The notes: a model not told the origin generated them from the letters alone. A DNA stretch of 64,000 nt from Desulfosporosinus metallidurans (GCF_001936615.1 NZ_MLBF01000008.1:78091-142090); one strand, 5' to 3'; positions 35,902 through 44,508 are shown, counted from the stretch's first letter. Program-made: numbers and translations.

Positions 35902-36060
35902 GACACCCAGCCTTCCTATTAAATCACTAAGCCTTGAAAATAAAGCAGTCTGGATAAGCTTTTACCTTGTAGGCAAACGTAATTCCTTTTCTCCTATTGT
36001 CTCCATTATTCTCCATTGAGCAAGACCCCAAGTTCAGTGGCAAATGCTTACCCCTTTCGG

Positions 36061-37353
36061 TTATAGTACGCTGCGATCAACCTTGTAACGATAAAGACGG
36101 AACTCATAGAGAAAGACACAAACAAAAGCCCACAGACCACTGACCGTTAAAGCTGTGACCATAGCACTCGGAGTATGAATCTGGAGATAAATTGGACTTA
36201 GTCCTAAAAGAAGCAACAACAGAAGTCCCCCGAGCAAAAGCCCCAATTGAGATAACCACGATTTTTCCCGCGCCAGAAGATAGGCAAGGACTGCATAAAA
36301 TGATAAACCGGCCAGTAAAAACCCTGTATTTGGGGCTTGAAAGGGCACAATGTTTTCAAAGATACTGACATTTTCCCCACGAAAAATAAATCGGAAAAGG
36401 TGATCCACAAGGGTTCCCCCACCCCAAGCCAAACCCAGAGGAAGAACATGGGTCCATTGTTTCGTTTCACGCCTTAAAGCAAACAACGCAACTAAGAAGA
36501 CGCAGAGTATCACCACGTGAGTGCTTAAGGCGTTAATTTGTTGCATCGAGTGAATCACCCAGGGTGGCGAAGCAAGATCCAGCCCAGAAGCGACAAGTTC
36601 ATCAAATTCAGCAACATCATTAGCCACAAAATCTTGAATCAAACTCATCAGGAAAATAAAGAGTCCCAGGAAAATAACTCCACTAAGCGTTATCAAGAAA
36701 CGCAGCTTGCCTAACGAACGATAACGACTCGGCAAACGCAAAAACTCAGCCGTCAACCAAGCTCCCCAGCGTTCATGATGCTTATACAAGAGATAAAACG
36801 CCAGAAAGAATACGACACAAATAACCCCGAGTAGGATCGAATAACGATGGATAACCGGAAGAATCGTTTCCCAGCGACTCCCTAAAGTCCTTCCTAATAT
36901 GATAAATAGGCTTGTCCAGGCTACAGCTCCCAGATAGGAAAAAACCGCAAAATTTCGGTAGCTTAACCGACTCAAACCAGCAATATAACCCGAAAGGTGA
37001 CGAACCCCAGGAATAAAATATCCTACGGTAAGAAGCTTACCTCCATGCTTGTGGTACCAACTTAGCACCTTTTCGAGGCGCTCAGTCCCTGCATGTTTTT
37101 TCAGATGTGCCAAAACCTTTGCTTCGAAAAAGCGACCCAGAAAATAAGCAATGGTAATTCCAGTCATACTTCCAGAGGCCGATGAAATGATTGCTAATAC
37201 AGGATTGAGTTGTCCAGAAAAACTCATAAAACCGACAAACGTCAAGAGAAATTCATCCGGGAGCGGCAGGCCTAATATTGAAACCAGTAAGATAACATAT
37301 AACCCCAGATAACCATATTGCGTTATATAGTGAATTAATAAAGTTGATGACAT
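36061..37353 (-). CDS. DedA-family membrane protein fused to a degenerate PAP2-like domain
   Basis: 430 aa. Residues ~1-200 form a DedA/SNARE-associated domain (LGLPLPDEFLLTFVGF, GRFFEAK, FIPGVRHLSGYIAGLSR with the conserved Arg/Gly). Residues ~205-420 have the helix layout of PAP2 phosphatases, but the expected motifs read APNTGF in place of PSGH and SPIYLQIHTPSA in place of SRx5HxxxD, so only one His is left. DedA proteins are linked to polyprenyl-phosphate recycling. A non-catalytic PAP2 half would be a binding or structural module (inference). It ends the operon asnB-propeller-DedA. Confidence 0.8.
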   Translation of the reverse strand: MSSTLLIHYITQYGYLGLYVILLVSILGLPLPDEFLLTFVGFMSFSGQLNPVLAIISSASGSMTGITIAYFLGRFFEAKVLAHLKKHAGTERLEKVLSWYHKHGGKLLTVGYFIPGVRHLSGYIAGLSRLSYRNFAVFSYLGAVAWTSLFIILGRTLGSRWETILPVIHRYSILLGVICVVFFLAFYLLYKHHERWGAWLTAEFLRLPSRYRSLGKLRFLITLSGVIFLGLFIFLMSLIQDFVANDVAEFDELVASGLDLASPPWVIHSMQQINALSTHVVILCVFLVALFALRRETKQWTHVLPLGLAWGGGTLVDHLFRFIFRGENVSIFENIVPFQAPNTGFLLAGLSFYAVLAYLLAREKSWLSQLGLLLGGLLLLLLLGLSPIYLQIHTPSAMVTALTVSGLWAFVCVFLYEFRLYRYKVDRSVL

Positions 37354-37383
37354 TAACTACTCCTTTCTTGTCTAACCCTAACC

Positions 37384-38457
37384 TTAGAGTACCACTCGCT
37401 TTAAGCTCGTTCCCGAAGAATCTGTACTAAATGCATAATAGTACTTTCCAGAAGGAGAGAAAAAGCTGTTTTCCCCCTTCCCAATCACTTTACTCCCTTG
37501 AGGAGAGACTTGGTATACCGTCTTCTCAGTCCGAACTAATAAACCGTACACAGCCATGTTACTTACAACTGAACTCTGATCCCACGGGACCTTACCTTCC
37601 CAAAAGAGCGTAAAATCCGGACGTTTGGGAGAGGGTTGGTTATCAGAAAGGGTCCAAATTTTTGTCAAATACCCCTGATCCACCGTCCCGAGATATAATT
37701 TTTTATTCCAAAGGCCCAAGACTTTATCTTGAGGGTTGGAGGCAATTTGAACCCTTGTAGGTCCGTTTTCCGCCAAAGTTTGTCCGTTAGAGTTTCCCTT
37801 AAGATTATAATAAACGGTGCCTTTCACCGGAGAAACAGCCAAATACTCAACATGCTCCCCCGATCGATTCAAACGCCTTAAATTTTTCATCACATCGACT
37901 TCATATAAGTTGCTTTGATTTTGCCCTTGCACGGAAAAATAGAGCAGGTTAGTCGCTGGCGAAAGGGAAATGTTCGAGATCTGGGTCTTTTGAAAACTGA
38001 GGGGCAAAGGAGAGGCAAAGCGATCGATGGCTTCCCCTTGGTTACCAGACACCTCAAGACTATGAATTCCCACTCCCAACCTCCCTGGGAGGGCAGGATT
38101 GACTCCAATTCCTGATTCGAAGATCAATAAAGCGTTGCGATCAGGCAACCATTGATAGGCAATGGCGGTTTTCGTCTGATCGAGCTTCCAAATGACCGAC
38201 TGTTTGGTAAAATCGTAAATTGAAAGTTGATCTCCACTGCGAAAGGCCAGAAATTGGTCATCAAACGACACTAACGGATTGATGATATTGGGTGCATCTA
38301 AGGTATACTGATTAGTCTGAGCCTGAGCCTGCGGGGAAAGACTCGAAGGATTCATAACATGTTGAACCTGCCGATCCAAGACGTAATAAATAGGAATTTG
38401 AATGATAATCCCCACGAGACTCCAAGCGATTATTCTCTTCAGCCAGCGAAAAGTCAC
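37384..38457 (-). CDS. Membrane-anchored beta-propeller-like protein of unknown function
   Basis: 357 aa. One N-terminal transmembrane segment (~9-27) is followed by an extracytoplasmic region with repeated TolB/WD-like blades (LVSFDDQFLAFRSGD; ISNISLSPATNLLYF; YLAVSPVKGTVYY; SFFSPSGKYYYAFS). No catalytic motif is visible. It overlaps the end of asnB by 4 nt and precedes the DedA-PAP2 gene by 30 nt, so an envelope function with those partners is likely. I do not recognise the family. Confidence 0.75.
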   Translation of the reverse strand: MTFRWLKRIIAWSLVGIIIQIPIYYVLDRQVQHVMNPSSLSPQAQAQTNQYTLDAPNIINPLVSFDDQFLAFRSGDQLSIYDFTKQSVIWKLDQTKTAIAYQWLPDRNALLIFESGIGVNPALPGRLGVGIHSLEVSGNQGEAIDRFASPLPLSFQKTQISNISLSPATNLLYFSVQGQNQSNLYEVDVMKNLRRLNRSGEHVEYLAVSPVKGTVYYNLKGNSNGQTLAENGPTRVQIASNPQDKVLGLWNKKLYLGTVDQGYLTKIWTLSDNQPSPKRPDFTLFWEGKVPWDQSSVVSNMAVYGLLVRTEKTVYQVSPQGSKVIGKGENSFFSPSGKYYYAFSTDSSGTSLKRVVL

Positions 38458-40370
38458 AAATATCCTCCCCCTATTTTAGGGATTCTGCGGTCCTCAAGAT
38501 TTTCCGGATAAATCTCTTCCTGCGGATGTAAAGCAAACGCCAAGTACACCTCTAGCACATAGAGCGCCCAGATCAAGCGGGAAGAACGAGGAGAATTGAC
38601 ATTTAGAAGCTCCTCGACTTTGCGAGGCAAGAGATATTCCCGTATACCAGCTCCTGGATCCAGTAATACGCTTTTGATTTCCGGACTCAACTCTTCCATC
38701 AGCCAAGCAGTGAGAGGCACGGGAAAACCATTTTTCGGCTGGGAGATTATCTCCTCAGGCAAATATCCCGCAAAGGCGTTGCGCAAAACTGCTTTGCTTT
38801 CATGGGGGCGAACTTTGTATTGCAGAGGTAAACTCAAACCCAGTTCAACGAGGTGATGATCAAGATAGGGCAATCTCATCTCCAAACTGTGTTGCATGGT
38901 CATCTTATCCGATTTCATCAAGGTATTTTCTGGCAACCAAGAACACATATCAAACTGCAACATCCGTTCCTCTTCACACAATCCTTCGTTTTCCAGAAGC
39001 ATCTGCTCTGGAAAATAAGGGTTCACTCCTTTAAGTTTTGCGCGCAGGCTTAAGGAGTACAGCTCTTGTTTTTGCCCAGTACGTAAAAGGCCACCCACTC
39101 CATGGTAGCGTTCTTTTAGAGAAAGAGAGAATCGTTCCGTCCTATGGGGAAATAGCTGTTCCGCAACCTTCCGAGCCCAAGAGGGAAGCTGATGATAACG
39201 GCGGTAATTCGAAGGCTCTAGATACGTACTATACCCACCAAATAATTCATCCGCCCCTTCTCCAGAGAATACCACTTTTTCCCCTTGGGAAGCGGCATAC
39301 TCACTCAGAAAATAGAGAGGAATGGCTGTAGGGTCCGCAATCGGCTCATCCATGGTCGTGAGAATCTGTCCCAAACACTGCTGAACCTGGGAAAAAGGAA
39401 TGACTTGTTCATGATGGTTTGTTCTTAGGAGCCGAGCTGCATTTCGAGCTTGATCCAATTCTGAATAATATCGAAAATCTCGCGTGTGGCGAGGTTGTTC
39501 AAACCCGATAGCGTACGTACGAGCCTGCTCTTGAAAGAGGGCTTGGTGCATGGCGACCAGACCAGCCGAATCTAAACCCCCACTGAAATAATAGGCGGCC
39601 GGGACTTCGTCTGGCCAGCGAATCCGAAGGGCCTCTTTGACTGACGTACGCACACGTTGAGCAGACTCCTCAAACGAGATCTCCTCTTTTCTGTCCGAAA
39701 TTCGCCAGTATGTTTTCGTACGCACCTGGAGTTCACCTTTTTTATACGTCGCGATTAAAATGCCTCCAGGTGGAACCTTGTGAACTCCTTCAAAAATTGT
39801 ACTAGGGGCCGGAACATATCGATAACTCAAGTATTGATCCAAGGCTTGAAGATTAATGTTCGGTTTAGCCACCCCGATGAGCAGAGCCCGAAGCTCTGAG
39901 GCAAACGCTAACCCTTCGCCATTATAACGAACATAGAGCGGTTTTACACCTAAACGATCACGAACCAGTAACAACCGCCGCAAACGCTCATCCCAGAGAG
40001 CCACTGCGAAGGTCCCCCGTAATTTTGATGGAAAATCCAAACCATATTCCTCATAGAGATGAGCTAAAACCTCTCCATCCCCGGTCTGCTCTAAAGTGTG
40101 CCCTTTATGCACCAATTCTTCTCGAAGTTCCCTGTAATTATAGATTTCTCCGTTAAAAATAACATGAACATGGCGGTCCTCATTCGTCAGAGGCTGATGC
40201 CCTCCCGTTAAATCAACAATCGCTAACCTCCTGAATCCGAAAGCTAAGGTTGGAGAAACATAAAACTCTTCCTCATCCGGACCACGATGCTGCATAAATC
40301 TCGTCATCTGCTTGAGACGTGGCACTCGCACATAGTTAGATGGGCCAAAAAGCCCACATATACCACACAT
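38454..40370 (-). CDS. asnB: Asparagine synthetase, glutamine-hydrolysing
   Basis: 638 aa when started at the ATG at 40370, so that Cys2 of MCGICGLFG becomes the N-terminal nucleophile after Met removal; the longer frame would bury it. The glutaminase domain has MQHRGPDEEE and NGEIYNY, and the synthetase domain has the PP-loop YFSGGLDSAG. GGAGG lies 11 nt upstream. It transfers glutamine amide nitrogen to a carboxylate, classically aspartate. Its operon partners are envelope proteins, and AsnB paralogues can amidate cell-wall precursors (e.g. diaminopimelate), so a wall role is possible. Confidence 0.9.
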   Translation of the reverse strand: MCGICGLFGPSNYVRVPRLKQMTRFMQHRGPDEEEFYVSPTLAFGFRRLAIVDLTGGHQPLTNEDRHVHVIFNGEIYNYRELREELVHKGHTLEQTGDGEVLAHLYEEYGLDFPSKLRGTFAVALWDERLRRLLLVRDRLGVKPLYVRYNGEGLAFASELRALLIGVAKPNINLQALDQYLSYRYVPAPSTIFEGVHKVPPGGILIATYKKGELQVRTKTYWRISDRKEEISFEESAQRVRTSVKEALRIRWPDEVPAAYYFSGGLDSAGLVAMHQALFQEQARTYAIGFEQPRHTRDFRYYSELDQARNAARLLRTNHHEQVIPFSQVQQCLGQILTTMDEPIADPTAIPLYFLSEYAASQGEKVVFSGEGADELFGGYSTYLEPSNYRRYHQLPSWARKVAEQLFPHRTERFSLSLKERYHGVGGLLRTGQKQELYSLSLRAKLKGVNPYFPEQMLLENEGLCEEERMLQFDMCSWLPENTLMKSDKMTMQHSLEMRLPYLDHHLVELGLSLPLQYKVRPHESKAVLRNAFAGYLPEEIISQPKNGFPVPLTAWLMEELSPEIKSVLLDPGAGIREYLLPRKVEELLNVNSPRSSRLIWALYVLEVYLAFALHPQEEIYPENLEDRRIPKIGGGYL

Positions 40371-40525
40371 AAGACTAGAATCCTCCTTCAATCATTTGCT
40401 CTATTACGTTAGGATTCCCGCTTATCTTACGGGTATACAAAAAACCACATAAGCTAACTTGAATCTAATAATAGTTTACCCTAGTAAGATTAAAGGACGA
40501 TGAAAAATTGCTTATACTTTAATGA

Positions 40526-40571
40526 AACAAGCGAAGCCTGGCCTCAGGGTCGGAGACTTCGCTTCGCTTGT
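40526..40571. repeat. AACAAGCGAAG hairpin repeat / terminator of the second two-component operon
   Basis: AACAAGCGAAG and CTTCGCTTGTT form an 11-bp stem between the kinase copy 2 stop and asnB. A relative with the same AAACAAGCGARG and CTTCGCTTCGCTT ends is at 43350-43400. It may act as a terminator, though no T-run follows on the minus strand. Confidence 0.5.
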
Positions 40572-40611
40572 TATGACTGTTTCAGTGATAAATACTTGGT
40601 TGTTTTTAGGT

Positions 40612-42015
40612 TTAGACCCCCATGCGCGGAAGTACCACGCAAAAACGTGCCCCATGCGGTTCCACATTTTCCGCCCAAATTTCCCCATTATGAGCGTCCA
40701 CAATCCTCTTGGCAATACTAAGTCCCAAACCATGTCCCGGAACCTTGCGTGAACGCGCTTCATCGACCCGGTAGAATCGGTCAAAAATCACTTCCAGGGC
40801 ATTAGACGGAAGTCCTGGCCCATTATCCTCAATCAGAATTTTCACGTTATCCTCGTCGCTCTGGAGACCTATTCGTATCTTCCCACCAGACGGCACATAT
40901 TTCCCCGCATTTTCCAAGATGATTCGAATGAGTTGTTTCAGATAGAGAGCGTCTCCTCTTAATTCGATGTCCGGGAGCAAATCATAGTTAACCATGAATG
41001 AGCGTAAAAATGGTAAACCCTTTGTGCTTTCAATAATAAGTTCGCTCAAATTAAGCGAAACCAAGGTTAACTGCAATTCCTCTCGGGCCAACGTCAATAG
41101 GTTTTCCACTAATCTTGTCATCATCTTGGTTTCATCAACCACGGCTGTTGCTGAGTCACGCACAATAGCTGGATCTTCAGCCCCCCAGCGTTGCAAAATA
41201 TCTGCATGCCCGCGAATGACCATCAACGGGGTTCGAAGTTCATGGGAAGCGTTTGCTACAAATTGCTTTTGCTGCTTAAAGGACCCCTCTAACCTCTCTA
41301 ACATGTGATTGAAATTTCTCCCCATGAGGTCTAATTCGTCTCCATTTCCCCGTAAGGGAAGTCTACGATTGAGATCATTCGCTGTCAAGAGAGAAATTTC
41401 TCGATTTAAGTCTTCTATAGGAGTCAGTACCTGACGAGACAATATGTACCCCCCGATGGCAGCCAAAAGCAAGGCCGATCCACCCAGCCACAGTAACTGG
41501 CGAAGAAGAACGGTCTGGGCCAGTTCCACATCCTCCAATTCGATCACAGCTTGAAGTGACCCAATTTGTTTCCCATTAGACAGGATTGGACGAGCCATAT
41601 AATAAACATCTTTGCCATTCAGAACACGGATTTCGGGGCCTGCCTGTTGTTCCACCGGAAGCTGGGCACTGATATTTCCACCCATTTGTAGGACTGCACC
41701 TTGCACAGAGGTCAATTGCAGGGTTACACCCTTAGGCACATTTCCTTTCAGGGCCTCTGGATCACGAATATCCACGGCCTGCCCCTCCTGCTGCTCATCG
41801 AGTGAGCTAAGGACACGAGTAACTGCATTCTCCAAGACTTGGCGCTTTTCTTGATGCAAAGCCTGGCTATTTCCCCAATACGTTAAAGTAGAAAGCATAA
41901 GAACCGTCAAAAGAAGCAAAAGAATGTACCACAGGGTAATTTTCCAAGCTAATCCCCATTTCAGTTTTGGAAATCGGCACTTCCAAACGTTCTTAATCCT
42001 CTGAGCGAAGGACAT
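40612..42015 (-). CDS. Sensor histidine kinase, duplicate copy 2
   Basis: 467 aa with the same layout as 33364-34767: TM1, an extracytoplasmic domain, TM2, HAMP, HisKA (His258 in NASHELRTPL) and HATPase (DNGPGLPSNALEVIF). Outside residues ~145-245 it differs from copy 1 at only a few sites (e.g. G70S, G78E, S112G). Inside that block the DNA is much more diverged but most changes are synonymous. It is paired with a full-length response regulator that it overlaps by 23 nt, and is presumably the working copy. Confidence 0.93.
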   Translation of the reverse strand: MSFAQRIKNVWKCRFPKLKWGLAWKITLWYILLLLLTVLMLSTLTYWGNSQALHQEKRQVLENAVTRVLSSLDEQQEGQAVDIRDPEALKGNVPKGVTLQLTSVQGAVLQMGGNISAQLPVEQQAGPEIRVLNGKDVYYMARPILSNGKQIGSLQAVIELEDVELAQTVLLRQLLWLGGSALLLAAIGGYILSRQVLTPIEDLNREISLLTANDLNRRLPLRGNGDELDLMGRNFNHMLERLEGSFKQQKQFVANASHELRTPLMVIRGHADILQRWGAEDPAIVRDSATAVVDETKMMTRLVENLLTLAREELQLTLVSLNLSELIIESTKGLPFLRSFMVNYDLLPDIELRGDALYLKQLIRIILENAGKYVPSGGKIRIGLQSDEDNVKILIEDNGPGLPSNALEVIFDRFYRVDEARSRKVPGHGLGLSIAKRIVDAHNGEIWAENVEPHGARFCVVLPRMGV

Positions 42016-42733
42016 ACCCGACTCCCCTCACTGTATGAAGATAATGCACCTGAAATCGTTCATCAATCTTGCCCCGTAAAAAGCGGACATAGACATCCAC
42101 GACATTCGTTTCCCCGTAATAATCGAAACCCCAAACATTTTCAAGAATGAGTTCTCTAGATAAAACATGGTTCGGATGTTCCATGAACAAGGTCAATAAT
42201 TCAAATTCCTTTTTTGTCAAGCACACTTCTTGTCCCGCAAAATAGACTTGATAGGCCTGAGAATCGAGCTCCAGTTCTCGAAATTTTAATCGACCTTCGA
42301 TTTGAACAGGCGGATTTTTACGCCGCAACACCGCTCGTATTCGGGCCATTAATTCATCCATTGCGAACGGTTTTGTGAGATAATCATCGGCCCCAAGATC
42401 TAAGCCAAAGACTTTATCTTGGACTTCGTCTTTGGCGGTCAGAAGTAAGATAGGAGTATTCTTAAGTGCTCGAATTTGTTTGCAAACGTCATAACCGTTC
42501 AGAAAAGGCAACATGATATCTAAAAGAATCACGTCCCACTCATTTTTCAAGGCCATATCGAGCCCAACACTGCCATCCCCAGCTAGTCCCACGCTGTGAC
42601 CCTGATGTTCTAATTCCAGGGCAATGACTTTGGCAATGGCACGATCATCTTCAATCAATAATATAGTCAAAGGTGCCTCGACGATCATAGTTTCACCCTT
42701 CTTCATCTTCTCTTGTTAGTTTTACGACATAAA
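40625..42733 (-). repeat. Segmental duplication of the two-component genes, copy 2
   Basis: Counterpart of 33375-35332. This copy retains the 153 bp missing from copy 1 (about 42200-42352) and carries the autoregulatory promoter just outside the duplicated segment. Confidence 0.85.
41993..42688 (-). CDS. OmpR/PhoB-family response regulator, intact copy
   Basis: About 231 aa from the ATG at 42688 (GAAGGGTG five nt upstream; an in-frame ATG at 42706 has a poorer RBS). The receiver has the acidic pair IEDD, the phospho-acceptor in LLDIMLPF and TKPF. The full winged-helix domain runs from FRELELDSQ to VRGVGYVLR. Family members bind direct repeats at 10-11 bp spacing. Such repeats lie ahead of this gene, the divergent secreted-protein gene, the ABC operon and the glycosidase gene, so I infer that these form its regulon. 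Confidence 0.93.
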   Translation of the reverse strand: MIVEAPLTILLIEDDRAIAKVIALELEHQGHSVGLAGDGSVGLDMALKNEWDVILLDIMLPFLNGYDVCKQIRALKNTPILLLTAKDEVQDKVFGLDLGADDYLTKPFAMDELMARIRAVLRRKNPPVQIEGRLKFRELELDSQAYQVYFAGQEVCLTKKEFELLTLFMEHPNHVLSRELILENVWGFDYYGETNVVDVYVRFLRGKIDERFQVHYLHTVRGVGYVLRSED

Positions 42734-42760
42734 ACATAGTTGTCAAAAACATTCAGTTAT

Positions 42761-42804
42761 ATTATATCTTATTCGCAAAAATTCTTCATTAATAATAGAT
42801 TAAA
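42761..42804 (-). promoter_or_regulatory. Promoter and activator site of the intact regulator/kinase operon
   Basis: Minus strand: TTTAATC, N4, ATTAATG, N4, ATTTTTG, then nine bases and a perfect -10 TATAAT (42766-42761). No separate -35 box is needed if the regulator occupies this site. It predicts autoregulation. Confidence 0.65.
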
Positions 42805-42831
42805 GTTGTTATTCAAGTCACACGCTAAAAC

Positions 42832-42886
42832 TTTAATCCATATTTAATCTCCTATACAGAAACAGTTAATCTACGCAGGGTATGAT
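42832..42886 (+). promoter_or_regulatory. Promoter and activator site of the secreted-protein gene
   Basis: TTTAATC at 42832-42838 and again at 42843-42849 (11-bp spacing), with GTTAATC two turns on at 42865-42871. Exactly 9 bp later comes TATGAT (42881-42886). The -35 region is poor, as expected for an activated promoter. Transcription would start near 42893, 41 nt before the ATG. Confidence 0.65.
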
Positions 42887-42933
42887 GTCATCAGGGTCAA
42901 AGATGATCCAAAAAACATTGGAGGTAAACCATC

Positions 42934-43293
42934 ATGAAAAAATCACTATTCATCACCACAGGCACACTTGCTCTGGCCGGAGCAATGGCCGGTCTCGGAG
43001 CCTTCGGCGGCATGGCTTTTGCGTCCACACCAGCCCCAGCAGCAACTCCAACAGCGATTGTTCAGCCTGCTGTTGCAGCGCAGACTACTCAAGTCAAACC
43101 CAATTCTGAAAAGCCATCCTTGGGAGAATCCGCCAGTTCAAGCAAAGAGACCGACAACGTTAATTACGCAGAACAAGGGGATCACCAAGGCAACAATGGC
43201 GTAGCGGAAACCGGGTCAGGAACTGCAGAAAAGAAATCCGCCGAAGAAACTTCGTCCGGTCCAGACACAGACAACCTCAACGTTCAACAATAA
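42934..43293 (+). CDS. Small secreted low-complexity protein
   Basis: 119 aa. A signal peptide (MKKSLFITTGTLALAGAMAG, cleavage likely after AFA near residue 30) is followed by an Ala/Pro/Thr-rich stretch and then a polar Ser/Glu/Asn-rich tail (TDNVNYAEQGDHQGNNG). There is no Cys, no lipobox and no recognisable domain. TTGGAGG precedes the ATG. It is divergent from the two-component operon and shares its regulatory region, so it is the prime candidate target. A role as an envelope signal or stress protein is inference. Confidence 0.75.
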   Translation: MKKSLFITTGTLALAGAMAGLGAFGGMAFASTPAPAATPTAIVQPAVAAQTTQVKPNSEKPSLGESASSSKETDNVNYAEQGDHQGNNGVAETGSGTAEKKSAEETSSGPDTDNLNVQQ

Positions 43294-43349
43294 TCACAAG
43301 CTGATTTCAGAGTTAATTACGCTTTCAAAGGTTAAACTACTTACACTAT

Positions 43350-43400
43350 AAAACAAGCGAGGTCCCGTTTAGTCGGTGGCTTCGCTTCGCTTTGCTTTGC
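43350..43400. repeat. AACAAGCGAGG repeat after the secreted-protein gene
   Basis: AAACAAGCGAGG...GTCGGTGGCTTCGCTTCGCTT matches 40526-40571 at both ends with a changed middle. It may terminate the secreted-protein transcript. Just beyond it, 43418-43440 is a short (CAATCT)n tandem run. Confidence 0.45.
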
Positions 43401-43460
43401 TATCAATACGAGAGGCTCAATCTCAATCTCAATCTCAATTCGATTCTCTCGTCCCCACAT

Positions 43461-44093
43461 TTACGCCTTGTCGTTTCTGCGGGCGAAACCAATGATACCT
43501 GGAAGAATGGATATAAAAATGATCGCAAAAATCACGAGTGTAAAGTTATTCCTTACGATAGGTAGATTCCCAAAGAAATATCCCCCGAAGACGACTGTAA
43601 TAACCCACCCTAACCCTCCGATCAGGTTATACGCCAGAAAGCGCCAATAACTCATGGCGCCTATCCCAGCCACAAAGGGCGCAAAAGTACGAATAACCGG
43701 AATAAATCTGGCGATTATGATCGTCTTGCCCCCATGCTTGAGATAGAACTGCTCCGTCTGTTTTAAATGCTCTTGATTCAAAAACCGGGCATTGTCTTTC
43801 TTAAACACACTAGGACCAACAAAATGCCCTATTTGATAATTTAGAGTATCCCCTATAATAGCTGCGGCACCGAGGATAATAACCACCACTTGTAAACTCA
43901 AAGAACCACTCGCGGCGAAAGCGCCTGCCACAAATAGCAAAGAATCACCCGGTAAGAATGGAGTAATGACAAAACCTGTTTCTGCAAAGACTATAAGAAA
44001 AAGAATTAAATACGTCCACATCCCATAACTTTGAATGACTGCACCCATATTTTTGTCCAAGTGCAAGAACAGGTCGAGCAATGTATTAATCAA
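43461..44093 (-). CDS. DedA-family membrane protein
   Basis: About 210 aa from a TTG at 44093, with AGGGAGG 8 nt upstream. The ATG at 44123 lies inside the hairpin repeat and upstream of that RBS, so it is not used. Family features are FAETGFVITPFLPGDSLLF, FLNQEHLKQTEQFY and IARFIPVIRTFAPFVAGIG, with about five membrane segments. DedA proteins are implicated in undecaprenyl-phosphate/phospholipid recycling and proton-motive-force maintenance. It is monocistronic and unlike the DedA half of 36061-37353 in length. Confidence 0.88.
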   Translation of the reverse strand: MINTLLDLFLHLDKNMGAVIQSYGMWTYLILFLIVFAETGFVITPFLPGDSLLFVAGAFAASGSLSLQVVVIILGAAAIIGDTLNYQIGHFVGPSVFKKDNARFLNQEHLKQTEQFYLKHGGKTIIIARFIPVIRTFAPFVAGIGAMSYWRFLAYNLIGGLGWVITVVFGGYFFGNLPIVRNNFTLVIFAIIFISILPGIIGFARRNDKA

Positions 44094-44108
44094 CTTGGTT
44101 TCCTCCCT

Positions 44109-44220
44109 ATAATGCGCTGTCATAATCTCTCAAACAATAAGACGAAGTAACTTTACTGAAAGTTCGCGAACCTTTTACAAAGTTACTTCATCTCTATAAG
44201 TGGATAACAATCAAGTTCCA
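44109..44220 (+). repeat. Long-hairpin intergenic repeat, copy 2
   Basis: Matches 11471-11584: ATAATGCGCTGTCATAATCT, a stem around loop GTTCGCGAACC (GAAGTAACTTT/AAAGTTACTTC), then CTCTATAAGTGGATAACAATC. It lies directly upstream of the DedA gene. The remaining 44221-44483 shows only the inverted repeat noted at 44370. Confidence 0.7.
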
Positions 44221-44369
44221 AACTCACCAATCAATCCCTATATTATCCTATTATATTTTAGTTCATAGAGGTATCTATTGTTTTTTGGCGAATAAAACTG
44301 GAGTGATCTATGTGGTCAACTGGACAGCGTGTGTTTAAAGGAATATTATGCGAAATTCGCAAAAATGTT

Positions 44370-44387
44370 GTTAGGCGAAATGTCCAT
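44370..44387 (+). repeat. Left inverted repeat flanking the PemK-like pair
   Basis: GTTAGGCGAAATGTCCAT, inverted at 45224-45241 with one mismatch. Possible ends of a lost insertion element or cassette. Confidence 0.5.
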
Positions 44388-44483
44388 ATCACCGTATTCC
44401 TATCCCGTCAGATTTATGCCCGCATGGTTTCCCCGCTTCATTGTGCAAATGAAATATGAATGTCAGGTTTGTTCACTGAAATA

Positions 44484-44506
44484 AGAAAAGACCCTTTGAA
44501 AGGTCC
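44484..44506 (-). terminator. Terminator after the PemK-like gene
   Basis: On the minus strand GGACCTTTC/AAAGGGTC is followed by TTTTCTTATTT, 3 nt past the stop. Confidence 0.7.
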
Positions 44507-44508
44507 TA

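Noticed and set aside
36204..36470. 88-aa ORF inside the DedA-PAP2 gene and similar nested ORFs
   Set aside because: Other-frame shadows of a well-supported gene, with no RBS and no plausible protein features.
43418..43440. (CAATCT)n tandem repeat as a functional element
   Set aside because: Only about three full units in a noncoding gap; too short to support more than a note.
44094..44123. ATG start of the DedA gene inside the hairpin repeat
   Set aside because: The RBS AGGGAGG lies downstream of that ATG. The TTG at 44093 is at the right distance and gives a normal DedA N-terminus.
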